DNA of 60,683 bases, from contig JAEYRW010000090.1 of assembly GCA_023435435.1 (NCBI GenBank), positions 1 to 60,683 of the forward strand, in the 5' to 3' direction. The stretch is from Bacillota bacterium. GTDB lineage: Bacteria; Bacillota; Clostridia; Christensenellales; Aristaeellaceae. The notes beneath the pieces are model-generated. The model had not been told where the DNA came from and ran no database searches. It was given only the letters and a program-made list of their open reading frames with translations. Both the position numbers and the translations under genes were made by a program. Positions 17,326-25,567 of this stretch are shown one piece after another; the stretch's first letter is position 1; every line of letters starts with the position of its first letter.

Positions 17326-18263
17326 AACTGTGCGCAGGGGAAAACGGCTACGCCGTATACCGGATTCCGGGCGTCATCATGACCCCGAAGGGCGCGCTCG
17401 TCTGCTGCGAGGCCCGGGCGGATTCCGGCAGCGATTGGGGGAAGATCGACATTCTGCTCCTGCGGGAGGACGGCGTCCGCTTTCGGATGACGGGAAGTGA
17501 AACCGACACCCTCAACAATCCGACGCTCATTGCGGACGGGGAGACGATCCACCTCATTTACCATCAAAACTACGCCCGCGCGTTTCACCGGACGAGCGCG
17601 GACGATGGCGAAACGTGGTCGGAACCCACTGAGATTACACAGACCTACCGGGATTTCCCTTATGAATGGAACGTGTGCGCCACCGGTCCCGGCCACGGCA
17701 TCCGGCTTTCGACGGGGCGGCTGGTGGCCCCCGTCTGGCTGGCCAACGGGCGGGTGCACGAAGGCCCGAATTATGTCGTCGACCATCATCCCTCCGTCGC
17801 GGGCTGCGTGTATTCCGACGACCGCGGCGCGACCTGGCGCGCGGGCGCGCTGTTTGCGGGCATCAAGGATGCCAACGAAACCACCTGCGCGGAGCTGCCC
17901 GACGGGACGCTCCTGTTCAACATCCGCCATTCCGACGAACCCCGCGCCCGGGCGCTGGCCGTTTCAAGGGACGGCGGCGAAACGGTCGGCCCCATCCGCT
18001 TCGAGCCCTCGCTCCCCGACCCGCGCTGCTTCGGCGCGATGGTGCGGGCGGGGGAGGATGTCTACTTCGTCAACTGCGCCGATCCGCAAGGCCGGGTCAA
18101 CCTCACGGTGAAGCGGCGGGACGGTGACAAGTGGACGCCCGCCTTCCGCGTGGACGCGCTCGGCGGTTACGCCGACATTGCCTGGGACGGCAAAAAGCTG
18201 TGCGTCTTTTATGAGCATGGGGAAAACGGAAAAATTCTGGAAACGAGGCTCGTCCGGCTGTGA
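17322..18263 (+). CDS. Sialidase-like (BNR repeat) glycosidase, cytoplasmic
   Basis: A 313-aa six-bladed beta-propeller of the exo-alpha-sialidase type. It has the RIP arginine motif (YRIPGVIM, about residue 14) and Asp-box repeats SADDGETWSEP, SDDRGATWRAG and SRDGGETVGP. DGTLLFNIRHS and YADIAWDGKKLCVFYEHG correspond to the later catalytic region. No signal peptide, so any glycan substrate must be intracellular or imported. It starts with GTG overlapping the previous stop (GTGA), with GGAGG 11 nt upstream. GH33 is most likely; a non-sialidase BNR hydrolase is possible. Confidence 0.82.
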   Translation: MKLCAGENGYAVYRIPGVIMTPKGALVCCEARADSGSDWGKIDILLLREDGVRFRMTGSETDTLNNPTLIADGETIHLIYHQNYARAFHRTSADDGETWSEPTEITQTYRDFPYEWNVCATGPGHGIRLSTGRLVAPVWLANGRVHEGPNYVVDHHPSVAGCVYSDDRGATWRAGALFAGIKDANETTCAELPDGTLLFNIRHSDEPRARALAVSRDGGETVGPIRFEPSLPDPRCFGAMVRAGEDVYFVNCADPQGRVNLTVKRRDGDKWTPAFRVDALGGYADIAWDGKKLCVFYEHGENGKILETRLVRL

Positions 18264-18793
18264 AGTTCTATCACGGAACCCGAACGCCCGGCCTTCAGAT
18301 GCTCGTTCCCGGCGCGGACGGGAAGGTCTACCTGGCCGCCCGCCGCGCCGTCGCCGCGCTCTATGTCTGGGATTTTGAACGCAATCCATGCAAGTGGATG
18401 GGGTACCGGATCATCGACGGAAACGTCGTCTACCTCGAGTATTTTTCCGGCGCGCTCGCCATGTTCTATGGCGGCGTGTCGGGGTACCTCTATTCCTGCG
18501 CGGGCGATTACCCGCGCAACGACAAGCTGGGCCTCGCGGCGGGCGTGGAGGGGGAGGTATCCCTCGATTCGTGCGAGGAAATCGCGAATGTTCTCGATTT
18601 TCTTCTTTCCCTTGAACGCGCGGGGGAAATCGAAATCCGGCGCTTCGAAAACCTGACGGACGAAGACCGCGCCTACATTCGCGGCACGGTTTCGCGCCTC
18701 GCCCAAAATCTTGACCTGAAAAACCACCCGGAGAACCCGTACCACGCCTTTGTGCGGGACAGGTTTCCGGATGGGTTCGCCCAATCAGATTGA
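18260..18793 (+). CDS. Uncharacterised protein with ADP-ribosyltransferase-like N-terminus
   Basis: A 177-aa soluble protein. MKFYHGTRTPGLQMLVPG followed by VYLAARRAVAALYVWDF resembles the YHGT...S/T...ALxYA layout of ART-fold or phosphotransferase-like proteins. No certain catalytic triad can be assigned and I do not claim activity. GTG start overlapping the sialidase-like stop by 4 nt, so it is the third member of a translationally coupled operon. Its last 9 bases overlap the end of the convergent phosphatase gene. Confidence 0.7.
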   Translation: MKFYHGTRTPGLQMLVPGADGKVYLAARRAVAALYVWDFERNPCKWMGYRIIDGNVVYLEYFSGALAMFYGGVSGYLYSCAGDYPRNDKLGLAAGVEGEVSLDSCEEIANVLDFLLSLERAGEIEIRRFENLTDEDRAYIRGTVSRLAQNLDLKNHPENPYHAFVRDRFPDGFAQSD

Positions 18794-19939
18794 TCCGTTG
18801 TCCGCAGGCCGCTTTTCGACACAGAGCAGGTCGAACAGGCGGCCTTCGTTGTCGATGGCCTGAAGCTCCATCCTTCCGGGCGTGACCGCCGCGTGGACGA
18901 AGTGGGGAATCGCGCGGCTCTTGGCGGTGTGCCATGCCTTTTTGTGGTGGAACCAGTTTTCCCGCACGCCCGCGCCGCCCACCACAAGGTAGCGCACGCC
19001 GCATGCTTCGTCAATTTTGCCGCCGCGGATGGGGTGGCTGCGCTCGTAGACGATGGCGTGCGAGGTGAACGCCACGTCGACGCCATATCGCTCGAAGATC
19101 GCGCACAGGGGTCGGAGCACGGGCGCTTCCCATGTTCCGTCAAAATACGGCGGATAGTGCAGAAAAACGAACTTCCACGGCGCGTCGCTGGCTTCGAGCG
19201 CGGAGATCAAAAACCGCACCTGCGGATTCGTTTCGTCGAGCGGTTGGGTCAACTCGATTCTGTAGTTGTCCGCCTTATTTTCGATGTGGTCGGAGAATTG
19301 CGTGGTGTCGAGGGCCACGAACTGGGCGCAGCCGTAGCGGAAGGCGTAGTAGCCTTCGGGCGGCGTCGCGAGCAAGTCGCGCATATGAACGGAGTGTTCC
19401 TCGTGATTTCCCGCGCAGTGATAAAACGGCGTATGGGCAATGAGCGTCCGGAAGGGGGAAAACAGGAAGTCGTCCCAATCCCGAAGGCGTCCGCCGTTTT
19501 TGACCATATCCCCAACAAACAGCAAAAAGTCCGGCCGTTCCCGTTCGATGGCGCGCGCGACGCTGTCCAGCACGGTGCGCGGACTGCTGCTCCCGCCGCT
19601 TTCAGCGGTGACGGCGAAGGAGAGGGGGGAATCTTCCCCGGGTGCCGTGCGGAAAACGCCCATTTCGCCCGTGAGAACATTGCCGTTCGCCCGCGTCGTG
19701 ACCTGATAGCAATAATCCGTCTCGGGTGCGAGGCCGTTCGCCTGTGCCAGATGCAGGGTTCCAGCCTCGCCCGGGAATGAGGTGGGGGCGCCGTCGGGCG
19801 AATAGGTGCAGATGCCGCACGCCGGGCAGCGCGCTTTCCAGACCATAAGCTCCGTTGTTCCGGGCGCGTCCGTTTCCCAAAGCACGGTCATTCCGCTCTC
19901 GGAGGGCGTTTGCAGGTAGGGATATCGGGTGAAATACAT
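18785..19939 (-). CDS. Purple-acid-phosphatase-like metallophosphoesterase with altered metal motifs
   Basis: A 384-aa protein with an N-terminal fibronectin-like PAP domain (GMTVLWETDAPGTTELMVW, GLAPETDYCYQV) and a calcineurin-like phosphoesterase domain. Recognisable motifs are FVGDMVKNGG, CAGNHEEH, FLHYPPYF and FTSHAIVYERSHP. The first metal motif (normally GDxG or DxH) reads TAESGG, and the last (normally GHxHxYER) reads SHAIVYER, so two expected ligands are missing. No signal peptide is seen. The ATG has GAGGAG seven bases upstream. It may still bind a single metal or have changed function. Confidence 0.82.
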   Translation of the reverse strand: MYFTRYPYLQTPSESGMTVLWETDAPGTTELMVWKARCPACGICTYSPDGAPTSFPGEAGTLHLAQANGLAPETDYCYQVTTRANGNVLTGEMGVFRTAPGEDSPLSFAVTAESGGSSSPRTVLDSVARAIERERPDFLLFVGDMVKNGGRLRDWDDFLFSPFRTLIAHTPFYHCAGNHEEHSVHMRDLLATPPEGYYAFRYGCAQFVALDTTQFSDHIENKADNYRIELTQPLDETNPQVRFLISALEASDAPWKFVFLHYPPYFDGTWEAPVLRPLCAIFERYGVDVAFTSHAIVYERSHPIRGGKIDEACGVRYLVVGGAGVRENWFHHKKAWHTAKSRAIPHFVHAAVTPGRMELQAIDNEGRLFDLLCVEKRPADNGSI

Positions 19940-20106
19940 TTTTTTCTCCTCGCTTTCGCAATTGGAATGGAGCACAGTTTTTTACGATTCAATACATGAA
20001 GGGACAGTCCCGCGCCCGGATGGCTTCCTCCGCAGAATCATCGGGAAATACCGGACGGACAGACCGTCGAACGCCGCGCGCATGGACCTTTCCAAGCGAG
20101 CTCCCC

Positions 20107-20763
20107 TCATGCCACGCGTCCTGAAACCCTTAACCCGAAGAAATCGCGTGCCACATCCGCGTCCCGAAGCGGCGTCTTTTCAAGCACCGCCCGCAGTTCC
20201 GCCACCGTGTACGCGGCGGCGAGGGATGTCCGGAAGCCGGGGCGCATCTCCGGCGGTGTGGCCAGGCGGCGGATGGCCCCGGAAATGAGGGGATTCACGT
20301 CCCGCCGCATGTCGCACACGCAGAACGTCCCGCCGGGCTTCACCACACGGGCGATTTCCCGAAACACCAGAACCGGGTCTTCCCACTCGTGCAGGGAACC
20401 GTTGGAGAACGCCGCGTCGAAGCTGTCGTCCGGAAACGGCATTTCGAGCACGGAACCTTCCACATAATTCGTCCGCCCGTCGAGTCCGTATTCCCGCGCG
20501 TTCCGCTGGGCGATTTTGATCATGTCCGGGCTGATTTCGCAGCCCGTGAGCGTTCCCCCGGGCGCTTTTTTCAGCCATTCGAGGCCCACGTAACCCGGTC
20601 CCGGGCCGAGCTCCAGCACATGCCCGCCCGCGATGCCGGACGCGAGGATGGCATCCACGTTGTTCCAGCCCCTGTCCCGCATGCCCCGGGCGAAGCGATC
20701 GTAGATTTCCGTGGTGATTTCTCCCTGAATGCCCTGATTGGTTTCGACGACCCTCGGCTTCAT
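20107..20763 (-). CDS. Class I SAM-dependent methyltransferase
   Basis: A 218-aa methyltransferase of the UbiE/type 11 group: motif I HVLELGPGPGYVG (about residues 48-60), acidic motif TGCEISPDM, post-motif SFDAAFSNGSLHEW and VVKPGGTFCVCD. Substrate unknown. Its start overlaps the padR stop (ATGA), so it is translated from the PadR-controlled mRNA. This arrangement suggests that PadR senses a compound which the methyltransferase modifies. Confidence 0.88.
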   Translation of the reverse strand: MKPRVVETNQGIQGEITTEIYDRFARGMRDRGWNNVDAILASGIAGGHVLELGPGPGYVGLEWLKKAPGGTLTGCEISPDMIKIAQRNAREYGLDGRTNYVEGSVLEMPFPDDSFDAAFSNGSLHEWEDPVLVFREIARVVKPGGTFCVCDMRRDVNPLISGAIRRLATPPEMRPGFRTSLAAAYTVAELRAVLEKTPLRDADVARDFFGLRVSGRVA

Positions 20764-21302
20764 ATAGAGCTCCTTTCATTTAGGAGGGCAGCGGACGCCC
20801 GCGCCCAGTCCCGCTCGGCCTCGTAGTGCCGCGCATGGTGGTCAAAGATGATCCGCGCCTGCGCGCGCATCTCCGGCGGAATGAATGGGACGGTCGCCGC
20901 CCGGTGCACCTCGAGCTTTGCAAGCGCGGTTTCGAGCCTTCCCACGTATGCGTCCAGACGGCGGACCAGTTCCCCGGGGTCGATGTCGTCCGAAAAATAA
21001 AACGCGCCGTCGGCGGGGAACGTGGGGCGATACACGAAGTCCAGCTGCGCGAAAAGCAACTTGCGAAAGCGGGCGACGCCCGCTTCCGCAATGGCGTACA
21101 CCGTCTTTTCCGGGCGCGCGCCGGGCTTCTCCGCGTTCGCGCTGACAAAACCTTCCCCGGCCAGCCTCTCCAGGTGGTAATAGAGGGTCGGCAGCTTGAT
21201 GTCCGCGAAGTCCGAAAGCTGCTCGGCAATCAGCTTCTTGAGCCGGTAGCCGTGCATCGGCCCAAACCGCTTGAGCATGCCGAGAATGTAGAGCGGTACC
21301 AT
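20760..21302 (-). CDS. PadR-family transcriptional regulator
   Basis: A 180-aa PadR protein. The N-terminal winged helix (LYILGMLKRFGPMHGYRLKK, then KLPTLYYHLERLAGEGFVSA) is followed by a C-terminal helical dimerisation domain of the longer, Vir-like subfamily type. Ribosome site AGGGAGG. A 19-bp perfect inverted repeat spans its promoter, strongly implying autorepression. Cotranscribed with the methyltransferase gene. Confidence 0.92.
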   Translation of the reverse strand: MVPLYILGMLKRFGPMHGYRLKKLIAEQLSDFADIKLPTLYYHLERLAGEGFVSANAEKPGARPEKTVYAIAEAGVARFRKLLFAQLDFVYRPTFPADGAFYFSDDIDPGELVRRLDAYVGRLETALAKLEVHRAATVPFIPPEMRAQARIIFDHHARHYEAERDWARASAALLNERSSI

Positions 21303-21315
21303 ATTGACCTCCCTT

Positions 21316-21366
21316 ACAAATAGTCAGTGCTGAGCATTATTATACTCAGCACTGACTATTTGTCAA
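21316..21366 (-). promoter_or_regulatory. padR promoter inside a 19-bp perfect palindromic operator
   Basis: Arms ACAAATAGTCAGTGCTGAG (21316-21334) and its exact complement (21345-21363) flank a 10-nt spacer. On the minus strand TTGACA (21361-21366), 16 nt, then TATAAT (21339-21344) form a near-perfect promoter. The -10 lies in the palindrome spacer and the right arm covers the -35 region. A bound dimer or dimer pair would block RNA polymerase. Confidence 0.88.
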
Positions 21367-21375
21367 GAGGGAAAA

Positions 21376-21903
21376 TCAGCGGATGCCCCGTTCCCCGAGC
21401 CGCGCGAGGGTGACTTCCAGCGCCTTCTGATTCCGAAGATTTGCCCTGAGGTCGCCCGGATCGATGTAGTCGCCGTTCCTCGCGCATTCGATGGCGCACT
21501 CGCCGACGTAGGCGTCCATGACGTTTTCATTGGCGAACGCGCCCTCCACCGCGGCGTTCATGCGTGCGTCCAGGGCGTCGACCATGGTGCGGTAGATGAA
21601 GTGGTCGTGTCCCAGTATCTCGCCCATCCGCCGGATGGAATGCATCACTTCCCGCAGCTGCGCCACCGTGACGCGCCGCCGGAATCGCCACGCCTCGCGC
21701 CCGCCGCCGAGGATGAGGTCCACGCTCGTCTCGTACATCAGCGCGACGTCCATCAATATGGACGCGTCCGGCAGCGATTCGCCCCGCTCCCAGTTGGAGA
21801 CCGACTGCGCCGTCAGCCCCAGTCGCTCCGCCACCTCCGCCTGGGTCAGTCCTTTTTCCCCGCGCCTTTCGCGCAAAAAAGCGCCCGTCGCCTTCATGTC
21901 CAT
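21376..21903 (-). CDS. XRE-family helix-turn-helix regulator
   Basis: A 175-aa protein with an N-terminal Cro/CI-type HTH (LRERRGEKGLTQAEVAERLG, then LTAQSVSNWERGESLPD, residues about 9-50) and a helical C-terminal region rich in acidic residues that I do not recognise. Ribosome site GGAGG. It has its own promoter (see 21925-21953). It ends just before the padR promoter, so the two genes are in tandem but separately controlled. Confidence 0.88.
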   Translation of the reverse strand: MDMKATGAFLRERRGEKGLTQAEVAERLGLTAQSVSNWERGESLPDASILMDVALMYETSVDLILGGGREAWRFRRRVTVAQLREVMHSIRRMGEILGHDHFIYRTMVDALDARMNAAVEGAFANENVMDAYVGECAIECARNGDYIDPGDLRANLRNQKALEVTLARLGERGIR

Positions 21904-21924
21904 GGGAACCGCCTCCTTTGCTCC

Positions 21925-21953
21925 ATCATACAGGAGAGGGGCGTCCCGGACAA
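21925..21953 (-). promoter_or_regulatory. Promoter of the XRE regulator gene
   Basis: Minus strand TTGTCC (21948-21953), 17 nt, TATGAT (21925-21930), about 20 nt before the start codon. Confidence 0.6.
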
Positions 21954-21984
21954 GCGACGGGCGCTTGTATTTGTCTGTTCTTTT

Positions 21985-23238
21985 CTAAACCTGCATTTGT
22001 TCGCGCGCCTGCTCGGCGGCGGCCCGTTCCTCCTCCGGCCGGACGCGCGCGGCGACGTAGAGGTTTCCCAGCGAGAAGATGGACGCCACGAAGAATACCC
22101 ACTGCGCGCCCCAGTGGACCCAGATGAGCCCGCACAGGGAGGCGGCGATGATGGAGACGACGTGGTCGAGGGACGTGCCCGTGGAAAGCGTCTGCGTGAT
22201 CTCGTCGTTGTTCCACGAGATGGAGCGCAGATACACCGCGTTGACCACGCCAATCTGCATGGACAGCCGGTCGAGGATGAACAGGCCGTAGACGCCGAAG
22301 ACGGGCCAGACGAGGTTCGCAATGTCGTGGGTGGTGATGCCCCAGACGACGAAGCCGTAGATGGCGTAAATAATGATGAACGTGAGCGCGTCCAGATACA
22401 TCATCTTCTTGATGCCGTACCGGTCCATCCAGTGGCCCACGAGCCGCATGAAGAAGATGGACAGGAAGCTGCCGATGATGAGGAGCATGCTCATCACGTC
22501 CGCGCCCTTGTTGAGCAGCTGGACGATGACCCAGGTTCCGTATACGTAGGCGATCTGCTTCTGCGCACCCTTGAGAACCGTCAGGAAGTAATAGTACTTA
22601 TAATGCTTGCGGAACACCAGCCTGAATTTGCGCTTGGTGTGCAGGCCGTCCCCGCACTTGGCGGACAATAGAATCGCGATGAAAAACGCCGCCAGAAACG
22701 ACATGGCGCCCACCAGAAATACCCAGCGGACGTTCGACTGGAACGTGAAAAATCCGGTGCGGAAGCCGATGAACACCACAAGGCCCGCCGCCATGCCCAC
22801 AAAGGATTGGGTGGAGGCGTATTGCCCCATGCGCTTGCCCACGCGGCCCGGTTCCGCCAGCGACATGCCGATGGAATCGCGCAGCGGCATGAAAAGGTGC
22901 ATGCCGGTGGAGTTGATGAACAGAAAAATGAGCATCACCGCGAACGGCGGCGTCACCAGGCCCAGCACCGTCAGGCCCGCGAACGCCAGCACCTGCGCGA
23001 TGATCGCCGCGCGCACGTCGCCGAACCGTCCCAGCACCGCGATCAGAAGCGCGCATAAAAGGCCCGGCAGCTCGCGCGGGAATTCGATGAAACCGCGCTG
23101 AACGGTGGTCACCTGATAGACTTCCTTGAAGTAGTTGCTGTACACGGAGTCGGAGAATCCGTTTCCGAGCGCCGCGAAGGCGATGAGCAGGAAGAACAGG
23201 AACAACTCGGGTCTTTTTGCGCCAAGGAGCTTTCGCAT
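21985..23238 (-). CDS. Major facilitator superfamily transporter
   Basis: A 417-aa polytopic protein with about twelve membrane segments and an MFS-like cytoplasmic loop (GHWMDRYGIKKMMYLD) after segment 8; a central basic linker (TKRKFRLVFRKHYKYYY) separates the two halves. Substrate unknown. I chose the ATG at 23238 because MRKLLGAKRPELFLFFLL begins the first segment; the ribosome site (AAAGATG) is weak. The C-terminus is acidic, charged and cytoplasmic. No metabolic neighbour hints at a substrate. Confidence 0.85.
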   Translation of the reverse strand: MRKLLGAKRPELFLFFLLIAFAALGNGFSDSVYSNYFKEVYQVTTVQRGFIEFPRELPGLLCALLIAVLGRFGDVRAAIIAQVLAFAGLTVLGLVTPPFAVMLIFLFINSTGMHLFMPLRDSIGMSLAEPGRVGKRMGQYASTQSFVGMAAGLVVFIGFRTGFFTFQSNVRWVFLVGAMSFLAAFFIAILLSAKCGDGLHTKRKFRLVFRKHYKYYYFLTVLKGAQKQIAYVYGTWVIVQLLNKGADVMSMLLIIGSFLSIFFMRLVGHWMDRYGIKKMMYLDALTFIIIYAIYGFVVWGITTHDIANLVWPVFGVYGLFILDRLSMQIGVVNAVYLRSISWNNDEITQTLSTGTSLDHVVSIIAASLCGLIWVHWGAQWVFFVASIFSLGNLYVAARVRPEEERAAAEQAREQMQV

Positions 23239-23311
23239 GGGTGTCACATCTTTCGCAAATAATATGCCACCATAATAACATGCGCGTGCCCGCGCGTAAA
23301 GCCGCACGGAC

Positions 23312-23347
23312 AAAAATAACGCGCCCGCGAAAGGGCGGGCGCGCGTT
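23312..23347 (-). terminator. Rho-independent terminator of the SH3b protein gene
   Basis: On the minus strand a GC-rich stem (AACGCGCGCCCGC... / GCGGGCGCGTT) is followed by TTATTTTTG. It lies about 10 nt past the stop codon at 23357. Confidence 0.8.
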
Positions 23348-23356
23348 CAGCAAACT

Positions 23357-24094
23357 CTATTTGATTTTGGAATACTTTGAGGATATCCATCCTGTGTGTC
23401 CGTCGTATTTGACCTTAAACCACTTGACGCCGCGGCTGTCCTTGGACGACTTTCCCAGGTACGAAACGGTTGTGCCCTCCGGCACCGCCACGATCTTCGC
23501 ATATCCCAGGCCCGCGCCCTTCCGGAGCCACACGCTCCCGGTGGTCACAACCTTATCGCTGTCGCTGCCGGAAGACGAGCTGCCGGAAAGCGTCGCGTAC
23601 TTGGAGGATACCCACGCCGGGCCGTAGGCGGAGGCGACGCGGTACCACTTGCGGCCGTTGCCGTCCTTGGCGGACGAGCCGAGGTAGAACAGCTTCGTAT
23701 TCTTGGCAACGGAGGTGGTCACCGTATAGCCTGTGCCCGCGCCCTTGCGGAGGTTCACGCCGGCGGTTGCTTTCACATAGCCGGCGTTGGAAATGGTCGA
23801 GCCGTCGACGGTCACCTTGGTGTAGCTCGCGTACAGCCACGCGGACGAGCCGTCATAGGAAATCTTGTGCCAGAGCCGTCCCTTCGCGTCGTACGCGCTG
23901 ATGCCCAGGTACGTAAACTTTTTGCCCGAGGGAACGGCGGTAATTTTGGTGTAGCTCGTGTCCGGTCCCTTTCTGAGGTTGACCGAGGCCGTGGTTTTCA
24001 GGGTCATCGAGCTTGCCGCCGAGGCGGGCAGCGCGGTGAACGCCAATGTGAGCGAGAGCGCGAGAACGAGTGCAAACAGTCTTTTGAGCTTCAT
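23357..24094 (-). CDS. Secreted protein of three SH3b domains
   Basis: A 245-aa exported protein with signal peptide MKLKRLFALVLALSLTLAF...ASA and three SH3b repeats of about 65 aa. They open TLKTTASVNLRKGPDTSYTK, YVKATAGVNLRKGAGTGY and TGSVWLRKGAGLGYAK, each with the typical NLRKGPGT turn and a GWISS / AWVSS end. A serine-rich linker precedes the third repeat. There is no enzymatic domain, so it probably binds cell wall or acts as a ligand or inhibitor. GGAGGGAACC lies before the ATG. Monocistronic with a clear terminator. Confidence 0.9.
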   Translation of the reverse strand: MKLKRLFALVLALSLTLAFTALPASAASSMTLKTTASVNLRKGPDTSYTKITAVPSGKKFTYLGISAYDAKGRLWHKISYDGSSAWLYASYTKVTVDGSTISNAGYVKATAGVNLRKGAGTGYTVTTSVAKNTKLFYLGSSAKDGNGRKWYRVASAYGPAWVSSKYATLSGSSSSGSDSDKVVTTGSVWLRKGAGLGYAKIVAVPEGTTVSYLGKSSKDSRGVKWFKVKYDGHTGWISSKYSKIK

Positions 24095-24182
24095 GGTTGG
24101 TTCCCTCCGATTCTGTCCTGATCCGTTGAACCTTAGACGCGCCCGAATGGGAAAAAGTCCCATGTTTTTTGAAATTTTTTTG

Positions 24183-25037
24183 TCAGTCCATGGGCAGATC
24201 GTCGCCGCGCATGCGGGGGATGGGCTGGGTGGGCGAGACGCCGTACTGCTTTCTGTACGCCCGGGAAAAGGAGGAATAATCCGCATAGCCGCACTGTCTG
24301 GCGGCGTCCGTGGCGCTGGTGCCGCCCAGCATCAGCTCGCAGGCCTGCGCCATGCGCTTGATGGTGATATAGTTGTGGGGGGAATAACCCGTCACCTCGC
24401 GGAAGCGATGCATGAGAAACGAAGGGCTCACGAAAAACCGCTCCGCCAGTTTGTCGATGAGCAGCTCGCCCGAGAGGTTCTGGAGTATGTACTCCACGAT
24501 CTCGCTGATCTTGGGATCGGCGACGTAATTTTTTTCGCCCGCCACCACCCCGCGCAGCGAAACACGGTTCAGGGTAATCATGATCTGGGTCATGATGGCG
24601 CCCTTGAGCGCCTCCGTGCCGAACTGGGGGTTTTTCAGCTCCCCCTCCAGCGCGACGTACATCTCCGAGAGGGCGAGCCGTTCCCGGGTGTCGGGCCGGA
24701 TGATGTTGTACCGCGTCTGCGCCGCGCGCTCGAACATGTCGGTGAGCGGCGCTTCCCGGGCGAGGTAGGCGGGATTCACGTAAAAAATCACCCGGTCGTA
24801 GACCTCGTCGGGCGCGATGACGGGGCGGTGCACCTGGTCGTGGCCCACGAGCAGCACGTCCCACGGCCGCAGATAGTAGGCCTTGTCCTCCACGTAATAG
24901 GTCACGCTTCCGGAGAGAAAGATAATCGCCTTGTCAAACGAATGGAAGTGAAAGTCGAAGCTCACGTCCCGCTTGTCGCGGATGTGAAACATGCGAAAGT
25001 CCTCGTTCAGGTATCCCCTTGAGAGCGCCTGATCCAT
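24183..25037 (-). CDS. AraC-family regulator with N-terminal cupin domain
   Basis: A 284-aa protein. Residues about 20-90 form a cupin sensor (FDFHFHSFDKAIIFLSGSV, YYLRPWDVLLVGHDQVH). Residues about 185-284 hold the double HTH (ELLIDKLAERFFVSPSFLMH; ATDAARQCGYADYSSFSRAY, then ESPxQ-like GVSPTQ). It probably senses a sugar or small metabolite. GGGAGGAC precedes the ATG. The gene follows the GNAT gene by 4 nt and shares its promoter. Confidence 0.92.
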   Translation of the reverse strand: MDQALSRGYLNEDFRMFHIRDKRDVSFDFHFHSFDKAIIFLSGSVTYYVEDKAYYLRPWDVLLVGHDQVHRPVIAPDEVYDRVIFYVNPAYLAREAPLTDMFERAAQTRYNIIRPDTRERLALSEMYVALEGELKNPQFGTEALKGAIMTQIMITLNRVSLRGVVAGEKNYVADPKISEIVEYILQNLSGELLIDKLAERFFVSPSFLMHRFREVTGYSPHNYITIKRMAQACELMLGGTSATDAARQCGYADYSSFSRAYRKQYGVSPTQPIPRMRGDDLPMD

Positions 25038-25041
25038 CGGT

Positions 25042-25476
25042 CTATCGTCCTCCCTGCGGGCGTTTGTGATATTCGATTTCGGGACGCGGGGCATAGCCCG
25101 CGCGCTCGTAAAACGCCTGTGCCGCGCGGTTGTCCCGCCCTGTATAGAGGTGTATCTCGTCCGCACCCAGCGCGCGCAGGCGCTTTTCCATGTGCGAAAT
25201 CAGCGCCGCGCCGACACCTTCGCGCCGCGATTGCGCTTCGACGAACAGTTCCGTGATCTCCGCGTTTTTCTCCGAATAACAAAAGGAGCGAAAAACGCGG
25301 CCGCAGACAAAGCCGCAAAGCCCCTCGCGCCCGGCGGCGACGGAAACGAGCTCGTCCGGATTTTCGGCAAGTGCCCGCGCAATCCCGTCCGCGTCCGCAA
25401 GGCCCGGCCCGTTGAACAACTCGTTGAGCCGCCGAAGTTCCCCGGCGTCGGACGGCCGCCCTTCACGGATATGCAT
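25042..25476 (-). CDS. GNAT-family N-acetyltransferase
   Basis: A 144-aa acetyl-CoA-dependent transferase: MHIREGRPSDAGELRRLNEL start, AEITELFVEAQSRREGVGAA (motif A, R/QxxGxG/A), HLYTGRDNRAAQAFYERAGY (motif B). Closest in layout to aminoglycoside-6'-acetyltransferase-like GNATs, but the substrate is not predictable. GGGGATGAAAG lies upstream. First gene of a two-gene unit with the AraC regulator. Confidence 0.9.
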   Translation of the reverse strand: MHIREGRPSDAGELRRLNELFNGPGLADADGIARALAENPDELVSVAAGREGLCGFVCGRVFRSFCYSEKNAEITELFVEAQSRREGVGAALISHMEKRLRALGADEIHLYTGRDNRAAQAFYERAGYAPRPEIEYHKRPQGGR

Positions 25477-25495
25477 CTTTCATCCCCTCCGACCC

Positions 25496-25524
25496 ATTAT
25501 AGCATCGAATTTTCCATCGCGCAA
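25496..25524 (-). promoter_or_regulatory. Promoter of the GNAT-araC unit
   Basis: Minus strand TTGCGC (25519-25524), 17 nt, TATAAT (25496-25501). Only 8 nt separate it from the divergent exporter promoter. Confidence 0.65.
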
Positions 25525-25532
25525 TATTGCGC

Positions 25533-25561
25533 TTGACACGCGGGCGGGCGAATGGTATGCT
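25533..25561 (+). promoter_or_regulatory. Promoter of the leader RNA / ABC-2 exporter
   Basis: Consensus TTGACA (25533-25538), 17 nt, TATGCT (25556-25561). Start predicted near 25568, about 200 nt before the first exporter gene. Confidence 0.8.
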
Positions 25562-25567
25562 TTTTTC

